64,000 nucleotides of DNA, taken from Gymnorhina tibicen. Taxonomy: Eukaryota > Chordata > Aves > Passeriformes > Artamidae. The notes under the pieces were generated by a model that did not search any database, was not told where the DNA came from, and worked only from the letters and a program-made list of their open reading frames with translations. Made by a program: the position numbers and the translations under genes. Below are positions 13,101 to 22,255 of the stretch, one piece after another. The stretch's first letter is position 1. Each line of letters opens with the position of its first letter. The DNA is taken from contig VXAZ01003272.1 in NCBI GenBank assembly GCA_013399875.1, positions 1,813,722 through 1,877,721 on the forward strand. The letters run 5' to 3'.

Positions 13101-16100
13101 GGCATTTCTCTAAGTGCAGTAATCTCAGAGCTGAGCATCTCCTCCCAGCCTTGCTGGGCTTTCCTGACCACCTTTAGGGGGTGCAGAGCAAGGCCTGAGC
13201 TCATCACGTTTCTGAGACTCAGCACTGATGGGGTGGAGCTCACCATCAGCATAGCCAAGCACAATTCCTGCCCAGGCTTTGCTACACTCACTGTTACTGG
13301 GCAGTCTCCTGAATTGCTTCAGAAGTTCTCTGCTTCCTCGCCTGTTTGACCATTTAGGCATCAGTCTGTTTGCATCCCATGCACAGGTCCACAAAGCCAT
13401 TCTGGAATTTCCCCCCTTCAGAGGATCAGTTATTTATTTCCCCCACAGCAAAAAAGGATCAGTTCTTTCCCACACAGCAATGACTCCTGCCTGGAATTCA
13501 CTGTACCTTTGTCTGTCAGGATCCCTTTCCAAAGTTTCACTGAGCGCTACAAAGTGCTGAGAAAATCCTGGGGCTCCAGTAAAAGAAGAGTGTGTGATAA
13601 AAGCAACTCTCATTCTGCTGAGCAAAAAGGTGAGTTCTTCAGGTAACCCCTCTGCCATCAAATAAAATTATCACTGCACCAACTTGATGTCACAAGGATC
13701 AGATAATTACTGTATTCACCACTATTCTCCAAATACTTCTTTAACCTATCACCAACCTGAGCTTCTCATTTGCCTAACACTTAAAATCTTTCCCCTCACT
13801 GCTGCTTTTCTGTGCTCCTCCTGGGAGGAACAATCACAGTTACAGTGGTGTCTGGGGTTCCCCTCACCCAACATAATTTGATTTAGAGTTGATTCTTTAG
13901 CAGACTTGAAAACCACTTACCTTTCACCTTATCTTCCTTCTCCTTCCTTTCTTTCCCCCCTCCCCTTGTTTCCTTCTCTATCACTGACCTTCCAGCTTAC
14001 CTGGACTCTGCTGCTTCTTCCACCTTTTGCAAACTTCTCTTCCTAAGCAAGAGTGAGGATGGACTTTAACAAACACAATCCAGTCTACAGGTAATGCCTT
14101 TGCTATGAACTCCTGAAAGGAGGAGCTCATCAGGTGCTTACATTTAGTATTAAAGGTTATTGCAACTCCTTTCTCTCCCCCAAATGAATCCCCTCTCCAG
14201 CCAGTGGGTCTGTTCAATAAGCAGCAGCTGTGGGAAGCAGGACCAGCCTGCTCAGATGAGTAAAACTGGTGGAAATCTGCTCACCGTGTGGAAACGGGGT
14301 GAAGTGAGGAAGCGCAGGCTGGAAAATTATACACACTGGATCTTTCCCCCTCAATTACAAACCCATTAACTGCAAAGCCTCTCTGTGATAGGTTTTTAGT
14401 CCTTTTTATCTTGAGGGGGTAATAAGCTGCAAACAAAGCAAAGCAGTTGCCCGAACACGGGGATAAGCTTTGGGTTCCCTTATCAGCCCAGCCCCACGAA
14501 CACCGTCAGAGCCACCAGATGTCTTCCTGTAAGCAAGAATTGCTTCTGTTTGTTTTCAGGACCTTAAAATGCTCTCATCTCCTTAGAAATATTTATAGCA
14601 GAAAAGCAAACAGTATCCAGGATGGAATGATGCAAAACCCATCCAGCACTGCGCACGCAGGAACTCCTGCAGCACTGCCTGGACCAATCTCTTGTTCCAG
14701 GTCTGAATTAATTCTATCTCTTATTTCCAAAGAGATTCATCTGGCTGTAATGTAGAAAACTGTGCACTGTGTCCCACTGGCTTTAATAACCTGTAATTGC
14801 TGCCATAAATTCCTGCTCAGCACAGGACCCCGTAGCTGCTCCCAGTGCCCTGTGACAGCTGCACGATTGCATAGAATTTGTTTCCCCTTCCTGCACTTTT
14901 CAGTACATTAAGGCCACGATTCCCTGCCTTTTGTTCTTTGCTCCCACAGCCCTGAGTTTTGAGTATTTGATGTGATTTTCTTGGGACTGAGCTGCTCAAT
15001 GTATTCTTCATTGCATCGCTGCTGCTTTCTCCTGTTTCCATGTAGGATGCTTTAACAATGGGACAATGCCTGAGCCCTCCCTGTTTCAGTCTGAATCTAC
15101 CCCAAATGACATTTTTACCTGTGGGTAACTGAGGTTATCAAGGATGAGAAGGCAGCACCCCACTAGAGCCCAGTTCAAGCACCCCACGCTGGTTTTCTGG
15201 TTGCTGGCACCTGGTGGCATCTGTGCTGTCACATTTTAGCCTTAAACACAGCAAGACCGAGTGCTCTCAGCCATCTCCTCCTCCCCTCTTGCTGCAGGTG
15301 TTTCCCCTCTAAATGGCCAAGAAATCTCAGTGCAAAGACAATTCCCTGGTCCTGATTTCCAAGTTTTGTGACGCCTCCTCCTCCTCAACGCTTCATTTCC
15401 AGGTGAGACTCCGGTGACGGACGACGGGAAAGCATCACGTGCTGCTGTTCTGGAGATCCTTCAGGATGCTGTGGGACAAATCCCTGCTCAGGGAACAGGG
15501 AACGGAGCAGAAACCCCCTCGGTCTACTGTGGCAAAACCAAAGTGTTCCTGGCCAATTCCGTGGTAAGTGCTGGTCCTTGGCTGGTGGCTCTGGAGTGCC
15601 CCTGCCTCAGGGGCATTCTGGCACACGTGGCGGAGGCAAAACTCCTGCCAAGCCAGCGTGACCAGAATTCGGCATTTTCCACCAATTTATTAAACTCAGT
15701 CAAGCACCCATCAGAATCCAGCTCTCCAAAGCACTTTGTTTAATGGCCTCTGTGTTGCCAGTGGACAAGGAGCTGCACTTGGGTCTAGAGCTGTCAGAAT
15801 TCCAGTAAAGATGACAGCTTTCCTTAGCTCCGGATGACAGATTTGGCTGCTCCAACAGGCCTACACAGCTTCCTTGGGAAGAGATGAAGGAGACAAAGGC
15901 ACTTCTGCCAAGCTTGCAGGATGCAGCCATAGAAGCAGCCCTTCAGTGGAGCTGGTTATTAACCTGCTGCTGTGACTTTGGGAGGCTCCACTTTTCCCCC
16001 CAAGTACTTCCATTTTCATTTCCATGTTATCTAAAAAGCACTAATGAAGTGCTGTCACTTCCCAAACCTAATCCAGCAGTCACAGGACACTGCAGTGAGG

Positions 16101-17730
16101 CTGTGGTCCCCTGACAAACACCCAAGAGGCTGTAAAAGAGGAAGAGGTGTGAGCACAATCCCATCCCTGAGCACTAACTCCAGGCTCCTGTCCCCACTGC
16201 AGCTGGAGCTCCTGGAAGCCAGGAGAGCAGAGGTGTTAAATGAGAAGGCATTTTGCATTCAGTGCTGTTGGAGAAGATTTAAAGAGAAGAAAGCAGCAAA
16301 GGAGAAACGCTCTGCAACTCTCATCCAAGCAGGTGACTCGCTAAGGGTGGGGCTGAGAGAACAGAACGAGGCACATTTCCAGTCACACGGGGGGATTAAA
16401 GGGGCATGAGTGGCTGAGTGCCATCCCTCACGCTGTGTGTGAGAGCTGCTGAGGTTCTCTGCACTCAGATTTGTCTCCATTAAATCCTCAGCTGTTCGTT
16501 CCTGGTTAGCCAAGAGTCGCTTCCGGAGGATGCGCAGGGCCGCCGACATCATCAAACACAGCTGGAGGAGATGGAAAGTGAGTATGGGGGTACAGGACTG
16601 CCCTGGAATGGAGCCACTGAGGCTTCTTAGTGTCTGAGGAAGAGGGGTAACTACTAGAACTACGAACCCAGTGCTCCAGAAAGCTCTTCTCCAGCTGAAG
16701 AGCAGATGCCAGTCCTGTACAGTTGCTTCTGGTTTATCCTGCAGAATAAACTCATTCCTTGCCTGCACAGCCATGGCCCAAGGGGTGTGCTGTCCTTCAG
16801 ATTCCCTCTTTTTTAGTTGTGCAGTCCTAAGTTGTGTCCAAGGCATTTGAGAATGTTGTTGTTCTGTGTCTTTTTTAGGCGAAAGCGGCCGCGTTGGCGG
16901 CAGCAGAACTGGATGAGGGGGAAGGAAAGCAGTTCCCGGCTCCCGGAGCTACCTTGGCCAAACCTCCCTGTTCTCTGGACACGACGTGGCCTCTGCAGGC
17001 AATTGTCCAGTTCTGGCCGCTGGGCCTCGTCCTGGCCGCTGCCCCTGTCAGCGTCACGGGGCCCCGCAGGGCGCTGGCGCTGCTGAGCTGCCTCAGGGGG
17101 CTCCAGGAGGGCGGCCCCAGGGGGGACAGCTCCGCCCTGGGCTGTGGCATCGCCTCCATCAGGGCCCTCCCACAGGTAAGGAGCCCTCTCGCCCGTTCCC
17201 AGCACAGGGGAGCTGCCCTGAGCTTGGAATAGTCTGGGATAGCATTTCCCACCGAGCTGCAGGTGCTGGCTTCCCTCAGAAACTGCACTGTTGCCAATCT
17301 CCTTCGGGTCTGGGGGGGGGAACATTTTTGTGTTTGCATCAAATTCCGCGTGCGAGAAGTGGCCACAGCTGCTGCAGACTGTGCCAGGTTCAGTGCTGAA
17401 CACTGCAGCCTCCCGAGTCTGAGCTGATTCCAGTTCCATTTTACTGCTGGTTTTTGTAGCGACCGTTTCTCTTAAATCCATTTGCAGTGGGCTCCTCTGT
17501 CCTCATCCACAGCCCCTGGTGGTGCGTGTCCTCGAGCACTCAGTGTGAATAACAAGGTGAGCTGCACATCTGGCTGAACCCTGCCCCTCTTGTCCTTGCA
17601 GGGCTCTGTCAAGTTCCACTGCAGGAGGTCCCCCCTGCACTTTGCCAACGTCAGCCCCCACACGGAAGCGTTTTCCATCACGGGGTTCAACCAGATCCTG
17701 CTGGACAGGAAGGAACTCCTGCCCACATAG
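1123..17730 (+). CDS. MYO19: Unconventional myosin XIX, complete (24 coding exons)
   Basis: Actin motor of the mitochondrial outer membrane. Exons: 1123-1134, 2751-2895, 3147-3295, 3529-3642, 4386-4518, 4735-4804, 5189-5291, 5505-5601, 6059-6135, 6521-6611, 7925-8096, 8288-8361, 8455-8576, 10198-10311, 10690-10866, 11732-11878, 12104-12211, 12767-12837, 13520-13629, 15403-15563, 16203-16332, 16492-16577, 16879-17175, 17602-17730. All junctions are GT-AG and all phases agree, giving 962 residues (about 970 in human). Visible motifs: P-loop GESGAGK at about 134 with its Thr in the next exon, switch I NSSRFGK near 194, switch II DVYGFE at 416-421, actin-binding HYIRCIKPN at 615-623, and three IQ-like helices at about 765-830. 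The tail (about 830-962, with WPLGLVL and ITGFNQILL) matches the mitochondrial-targeting region of human MYO19. The four-codon first exon (Met-Pro-Lys-Gln) is the least certain. The rest aligns exon by exon with the human protein as I recall it. Confidence 0.96.
6191..6255. repeat. Two-copy tandem duplication in a MYO19 intron
   Basis: A unit of about 32 bases beginning CCAGGGTGGGATTG and ending AAATCCCTG occurs twice head to tail (6191-6222 and 6223-6255) with a few differences. It lies in the intron after the exon ending at 6135 and does not touch the splice sites. Confidence 0.8.
6710..6995. repeat. AT-rich TTTATTAAA low-complexity tract
   Basis: About 285 bases made almost only of A and T, with repeated ATTTATTAAATTTATT units, within a MYO19 intron (between the exons ending at 6611 and starting at 7925). 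No coding signal. Confidence 0.8.
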
Positions 17731-18395
17731 GCTCTGCCCGCCCTGCTCCCCTGGCCCTGGCCTCCAGGGAGGGCTCTCTGCAAGCTGCTGCTTTTCACAC
17801 CACTCACCGTCCGTTCCTGCTGCTACCTCAGAGCTTCCACAGCGCTGCCTTGTCCGTACACGATGGGATATAACCCACAGCATAACAGACACAATAGTCA
17901 TTAAATTTAGGGTGTGTGGGGGCAGCTCCTCCTCCCCCACACGTGCACACCTTACAGCAAATACCAGCACTACGGGAACAAATCAATCCAAACAGATCAG
18001 GTGCTTGAGGCAATAAATACTTGAACTGAACGCTGCTGGCACTGCCTGGACGAGCAAGAGGCTGGTCACGAGAGAGCAAATAATGCAAATATTCCTGATT
18101 CCTGCTGGATTCTCAGAGGTGCAACCGTCCTGACTGACCACGAGTGTTCCCTGTGACCAAGGGAGCGAGGAGCAGCCGCTGCAACACTAAGGGCAGATGT
18201 CTCAGGGAAAGGCAAGGCTGGGCTCTTGCTTTTATCTACAGAACCAAAATCTACGAACTCTCACAGCTGGCAGGTGTCTCCAGAGCTCCCCAGACAGCAC
18301 CACCCTGCCCAGGGGCTCACCAGAGGTGCTCTGTACCGTCCCTTTGTTGCTCGTGGATCTTGAAAATGTTCAGCTGCTCTGTGTATGTCATCTGA

Positions 18396-18401
18396 AATAA
18401 A
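18396..18401 (+). terminator. Candidate polyadenylation signal AATAAA for MYO19
   Basis: A canonical AATAAA lies 666 bases after the MYO19 stop codon and is followed within about 20 bases by GT/T-rich sequence. An earlier AATAAA at 18012-18017 is an alternative. Which one is used cannot be told from sequence alone. Confidence 0.5.
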
Positions 18402-18499
18402 GTGCTCGGTCCCTTGTCAAGGTGTCTGACCCTTCCCAACAACCTTTAGTGAACAAAACCATTTCAGAGTACTTGTGGATTAAAATAAATGCAAATATA

Positions 18500-18505
18500 T
18501 TTAAT
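18500..18505 (-). terminator. Candidate polyadenylation signal ATTAAA for ZNHIT3
   Basis: On the minus strand the variant hexamer ATTAAA lies about 270 bases beyond the ZNHIT3 stop codon. If used, the 3' ends of the convergent MYO19 and ZNHIT3 transcripts would lie within about 60-100 bases of each other. Assigned from position and motif only. Confidence 0.35.
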
Positions 18506-18775
18506 ATTGTCACCGTGAAGCAACACTTCCCGTGGCTGCCAGCATTTCTGTGCCAACAGAAAAGAATTCCACAGAGTATCAAATTCAACTCCCAGGATCT
18601 AAAAACCTGTCCCAACACAACCCTGCCACAGTCCGTCAGCTCTACACTGAAATCAGAGCGCTGACATCCAGGGGCAGAGTGACCAAGACACACAATGGAG
18701 CAGCTCTGGCTGCTGGCAAATCTGAAAAAAAAAAAAAATGCCAAGGAAAGAAAAAAAACCCATTCCCACAGCAGC

Positions 18776-19778
18776 TCACTCGGGGAGAATGTTCTCCTTC
18801 TCGGGAGGCTCCACAATTCTCAGGCAGCAGTCTGCAAACTCCACGAACAGGGGCTCCTGCATGAACTTCCTCATGAGGGAGCTTTTGTCCTGGGCCTGGT
18901 CGATGGTGAGCAGCAGCTGCCGGAGGTGGGGGTTCAGCAGCAAATCCCTCAGTTCTTCTGATTCTCCTTCACCGAGGGAAAAATCAGAGTTACAGACGTG
19001 CCCGAGACCACCCTTACTTTACACATAAACTTTCAAAGGGCCGGATCTCTGACTTTTAACTCTTGCAGGCCTGGGATAAGCTGCCGCTCCACGCAGAACT
19101 CCAGGGATCTCATTCCTGCTCGCTCTGCAGAAGCCCCGCCAGCCCCGATCCCCCAAATTACCCAGCAGCTTGAGTTTCTGCAGCGGGACGCGGTCCCGCT
19201 CGTCCTCCTCGCTCAGGATGTCCTCCACGGACCAGGGGCCGTGTGCGGGGCCCGGCGGGGCCGGCCCGGGGCCCTGCCCGGCCTCCCGCGGGGAATCCGG
19301 CGCGCAGCGCTNNNNNNNNNNNNNNNNNNNNNNNNNNNNNNNNNNNNNNNNNNNNNNNNNNNNNNNNNNNNNNNNNNNNNNNNNNNNNNNNNNNNNNNNN
19401 NNNNNNNNNNNNNNNNNNNNNNNNNNNNNNNNNNNNNNNNNNNNNNNNNNNNNNNNNNNNNNNNNNNNNNNNNNNNNNNNNNNNNNNNNNNNNNNNNNNN
19501 NNNNNNNNNNNNNNNNNNNNNNNNNNNNNNNNNNNNNNNNNNNNNNNNNNNNNNNNNNNNNNNNNNNNNNNNNNNNNNNNNNNNNNNNNNNNNNNNNNNN
19601 NNNNNNNNNNNNNNNNNNNNNNNNNNNNNNNNNNNNNNNNNNNNNNNNNNNNNNNNNNNNNNNNNNGAGCCGTGCCCCCCGCCCCGTCCCCCGCTCACTA
19701 AGCGGTGCCGCAGCGCGGACAGCGGTACCGGGCCGCGCCCCGGGCCCCGCACTCCGCGCACGGCCCCGGGACCCGCAT
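18776..19778 (-). CDS. ZNHIT3: Zinc finger HIT domain protein 3, interrupted by assembly gap
   Basis: ZNHIT3 is a nuclear Zn-HIT protein that acts with NUFIP1 in box C/D snoRNP assembly. Exon 1 is 19778-19699: ATG, 26 codons plus two bases, then a GTGAGC donor. It contains Cys-x2-Cys (residues 7 and 10) and YRCPRCGTA, with the split codon restoring the expected Tyr before the next Cys. The last exon is 18966-18776, encoding a C-terminus with [11 protein letters not shown] and [15 protein letters not shown] as in human, ending in TGA. An internal exon ends at 19162 with [18 protein letters not shown]; its 5' part and the rest of the zinc finger are lost in 355 Ns (19312-19666). Upstream of DILSEEDE the linker is rich in Gly, Pro and Ala, where human has a Lys/Asp-rich stretch. 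Phases agree at the visible junction. Convergent with MYO19. Confidence 0.93.
19312..19666. other. Assembly gap (355 N)
   Basis: A run of 355 N characters lies inside the GC-rich 5' half of ZNHIT3. The flanks are extremely GC- and CpG-rich (CCGGCCCGGGGCCC on the left, CCCCCCGCCCCGTCCCCCG on the right), the usual reason for such a gap in bird assemblies. It removes about one intron plus the middle coding portion of ZNHIT3. Confidence 1.
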
Positions 19779-19880
19779 GGCCGCGCCCGCCGCTTCCGCT
19801 TCCGGCCAGGGCTGCTAATCCACCGACGAGCGCCTCCAGCCAGACGCGCTTAATCCATCGCCGAGCGCAGCCCTGCCCGG
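19667..19880. promoter_or_regulatory. CpG island / promoter region of ZNHIT3
   Basis: Dense CG dinucleotides surround the ZNHIT3 start codon and continue left of the gap to about 19220. This is typical of a housekeeping promoter overlapping exon 1. Transcription would proceed leftward. Confidence 0.6.
19791..19805 (-). promoter_or_regulatory. Paired ETS-type sites upstream of the ZNHIT3 ATG
   Basis: Read on the minus strand, two GGAAGCGG-like sites lie back to back, the upstream one being a full CCGGAAGC, 13-27 bases before the start codon. CCGGAAG is the ETS/GABPA core common near start sites of TATA-less housekeeping genes. Inferred from motif and position only. Confidence 0.45.
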
Positions 19881-19884
19881 CCCG

Positions 19885-20150
19885 GGGCATTATGAGGAGA
19901 TATTTAGAGATATATCTAAAAATAGATAAATCTAGAGAGATCTATGGATATAGACGTATAGAGAGATAGCTCTATATATGGGGAAAGGAGGAGGGAGTGG
20001 AGAGAGAGATGTATATATCAAGATAGATATGTAGAGAGGAATAGATATAGGCATATATAAAATATACAAATAGAGGTAGATGTGGAGAGATAGATGATCG
20101 GTAAATGACAGATGGATACATAGACACATAGATATGGAGAGTTAAAGAGA
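19885..20150. repeat. AGATA-rich degenerate simple repeat
   Basis: About 265 bases of short units such as GAGATA, TAGATA and GATATA, punctuated by TCTAG and GGGAAAGGAGG. Purines dominate on the plus strand. The minus-strand frames give Ile/Tyr/Leu/Ser-rich periodic peptides, an artefact of the repeat. It separates the ZNHIT3 CpG island from the spacer before the GPCR gene. Confidence 0.8.
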
Positions 20151-21289
20151 TGAGGAAACAACAAGAAAGCAAAGAAACTGGAAAGAAGTCCCTGAAATCT
20201 CCAAGGGCCGATGTGTGATGAACGTGAGAACATCACTGTATGGATTTTCATGGAGTTTTATTGCTGAAATACCACAGACCAGCAGCTGAGCAGTGCAGAA
20301 CCAGAAACATGAGCTGATGTCACAAAATCTATCCAATCCAGGCTTCTAAAGAAATTTAAACATTAGATTTTCCTAGGAAATATCCCAGCATAACTAAGAA
20401 TAAGCATCCGTCTCCACCGGGATCTGACAGAATAATATCTACCAAATAAATATTCAGCAACCAACTCTTTCTTTTTGGGAGGGAGGAGTCAAGACCTTTC
20501 TCTTTTACAAAACATCTGGTCTTGACATTTTTATTTCTTTCTGTACAGGCAGCTTGAGTGCAGCTGTGATCCTGAAGAACCCAGCCAAGGTTTTCACCCG
20601 GAACGGCACAAATTTCACAAGCCAGGGACCGGAGCGTGCCCCTGTGAGCAGAAATACAAAAGTGCAGCCAGAACATCTCAAAAACACCTCATCCAGCAGT
20701 TAAAACCACAGCAGGGAAGCGGTGCTGGGTGCCCCTGTTGGCAAAGATTCACCCAGCAGCCAAAGAGCCACAATTTGACCGACTGAACGAGAAAGCAAAA
20801 CGCCGTTTTCCCCCTCAAAACTGCCGGGAACTTTCCCAGCTGTTTCACCCTCTCCAGGGCCGCCACCCACGCGGGAGGGACCTGAGCACAGCCCGCTCCC
20901 AGCACAAAGCAAACAGCGTTAATGGAGTTGTTTTCAGCTGCGGGGAAAGCAGCTCCCCCGTCCAACAGAGCGGGGTGCCCGGCGCTGGGACGGGGACAGG
21001 GACAGCAGGGACCGCGCTGGGAGCATCCACCGGGCTCCATGCCCCATCCCACGGCTCCCTGGGCCGGCTTCTGCTCCCCAGCCATGGAACCGCGGTGCTG
21101 CCAAGGCTGGGAGAGACCCCCGAGATCGCTGGCCCCAACCACCCACCGCGTCCGCCGCCGAACCGCGTCCTCGAGGTGCCCGCGCGGTTTTTGAACCCAC
21201 CCGGACCCGCCGGGGGGCTGGGATCCCCTCTCTGGCCGGGGGGGCTGGGATCCCCTCCCTGGCCGCAGCCGGAGCGGGGCCGTTCCCGG
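20151..21289. other. Spacer between ZNHIT3 and the GPCR gene; no gene recognised
   Basis: The stretch becomes GC-rich after about 20820 and is open in several frames, but no frame shows a recognisable domain or exon structure. A two-copy tandem repeat sits at 21213-21264. It probably includes the 3' UTR of the minus-strand GPCR gene; no clear AATAAA hexamer close to the stop was identified. Confidence 0.5.
21213..21264. repeat. Two-copy tandem duplication near the 3' end of the GPCR gene
   Basis: The unit GGGGGCTGGGATCCCCT followed by CTCTGGCC or CCCTGGCC occurs twice about 27 bases apart, 26-77 bases beyond the GPCR stop codon. A recent slippage-type duplication in GC-rich sequence. Confidence 0.8.
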
Positions 21290-22255
21290 TCAGACGTTCT
21301 CGATGGTGCAGGCTCGGACGCGGTTGGCCGAGCACCGCAGCGCCTTGAGCTTGGCGCCCAGCGTCCGCAGCTTGAGCGTGTAGAGGAGGGGGTTGCCCAG
21401 GCAGGTGATGGTGATCAGCGTGGCCGTGCAGTTCCTGAAGATGTAGGCCCCGGGGTAGAGGTCGACGTGGCAGCGCTGGTTGGCGGCGTCGAAGATGACC
21501 CCGGCGAAGAACGGCGCGTAGGACACCAGCGCCAGCAGCCAGATGGAGATGCTGGTCCTGGCCACCTGGCTCTCTGCCGACTTGTAGGTGCCCGTGGCTT
21601 GGCCGCACGCCTGCATCCTCAGCTTCCTCTTCCTCAGGATGATGATGATCCTCAGGTAGGTGAACAGGGGGACGACGAAGGCCAGCACGACGCTGGGGAC
21701 GGCGATGAAGATGAGGTAGTTGACGCAGAAGGGGCTGTAGAGCACCGAGACGCTCCGCTCCGCCTGCAGGCAGTTCCAGCCCATCAGCGGCAGGCAGCCC
21801 AGGAAGAAAGCCAGGACCCAGCTGATGAAGACCACGGCGATGGAGTGGTTCCGGGCCACCCTGAACCTCGTCCTCATGCTCTTGGCCACGGCCAGGTAGC
21901 GCTCGATGCCGATGCTCACCAGGTTGTAGATGGTGGACAGAATGGACGTGGTGTACAGGGCGTAGGGAGCCAGCATGTCCTTGGAGCCGAAGATGGTGAT
22001 GTCGGGGTTGGTGATGAACAGCATGGAAATCCAAAAGCCAGAGAAGCTGGTGAAGAGGTCAGAGACAGCCAGGTTGCAGAAGAGGATGGAGATGGGCTTG
22101 TGCAGGTCCCTGGTGGCCAGGCGGGTGAAGATGACGGTGCAGTTGAAGATGACGGAGGCGACGTTGATGGTCAGCTGGGGGATGCCCAGGGCGAGCACCA
22201 AGTAGTGACTCCAAACCTTGGTGTAGTTGGCAGAGCAGTTGGGGAATCCATTCAT
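21290..22255 (-). CDS. Single-exon class A GPCR, lipid-receptor-like, unassigned
   Basis: Intact intronless frame of 321 residues from the chosen ATG. An in-frame ATG at 22381 would add 42 residues of Arg/Gly/Ser-rich, non-receptor-like sequence, so the internal start is preferred; it places glycosylation sequons NCS (6) and NYT (10) in a short N-terminus. Seven hydrophobic segments are visible. TM2 has NLAVSDLF (61-68), TM3 ends in ERY (118-120), and the second loop has GWNC (Cys162) and Cys177. TM7 has NPLLY (288-292). The cysteine normally at the top of TM3 is absent while two cysteines sit in loop 2; with ERY and GWNC this is the pattern of S1P, LPA, cannabinoid and GPR3/6/12 receptors. 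The TM6 CWxP motif is SYAP (245-248). I cannot match it to a named receptor. It is probably a plasma-membrane receptor for a lipid-like ligand (inference). Confidence 0.85.
   Translation of the reverse strand: MNGFPNCSANYTKVWSHYLVLALGIPQLTINVASVIFNCTVIFTRLATRDLHKPISILFCNLAVSDLFTSFSGFWISMLFITNPDITIFGSKDMLAPYALYTTSILSTIYNLVSIGIERYLAVAKSMRTRFRVARNHSIAVVFISWVLAFFLGCLPLMGWNCLQAERSVSVLYSPFCVNYLIFIAVPSVVLAFVVPLFTYLRIIIILRKRKLRMQACGQATGTYKSAESQVARTSISIWLLALVSYAPFFAGVIFDAANQRCHVDLYPGAYIFRNCTATLITITCLGNPLLYTLKLRTLGAKLKALRCSANRVRACTIENV

Noticed and set aside
18998..19969. Long open frames crossing the N gap on both strands
   Set aside because: They stay open only because Ns cannot encode stops. The real gene there is ZNHIT3 on the minus strand.
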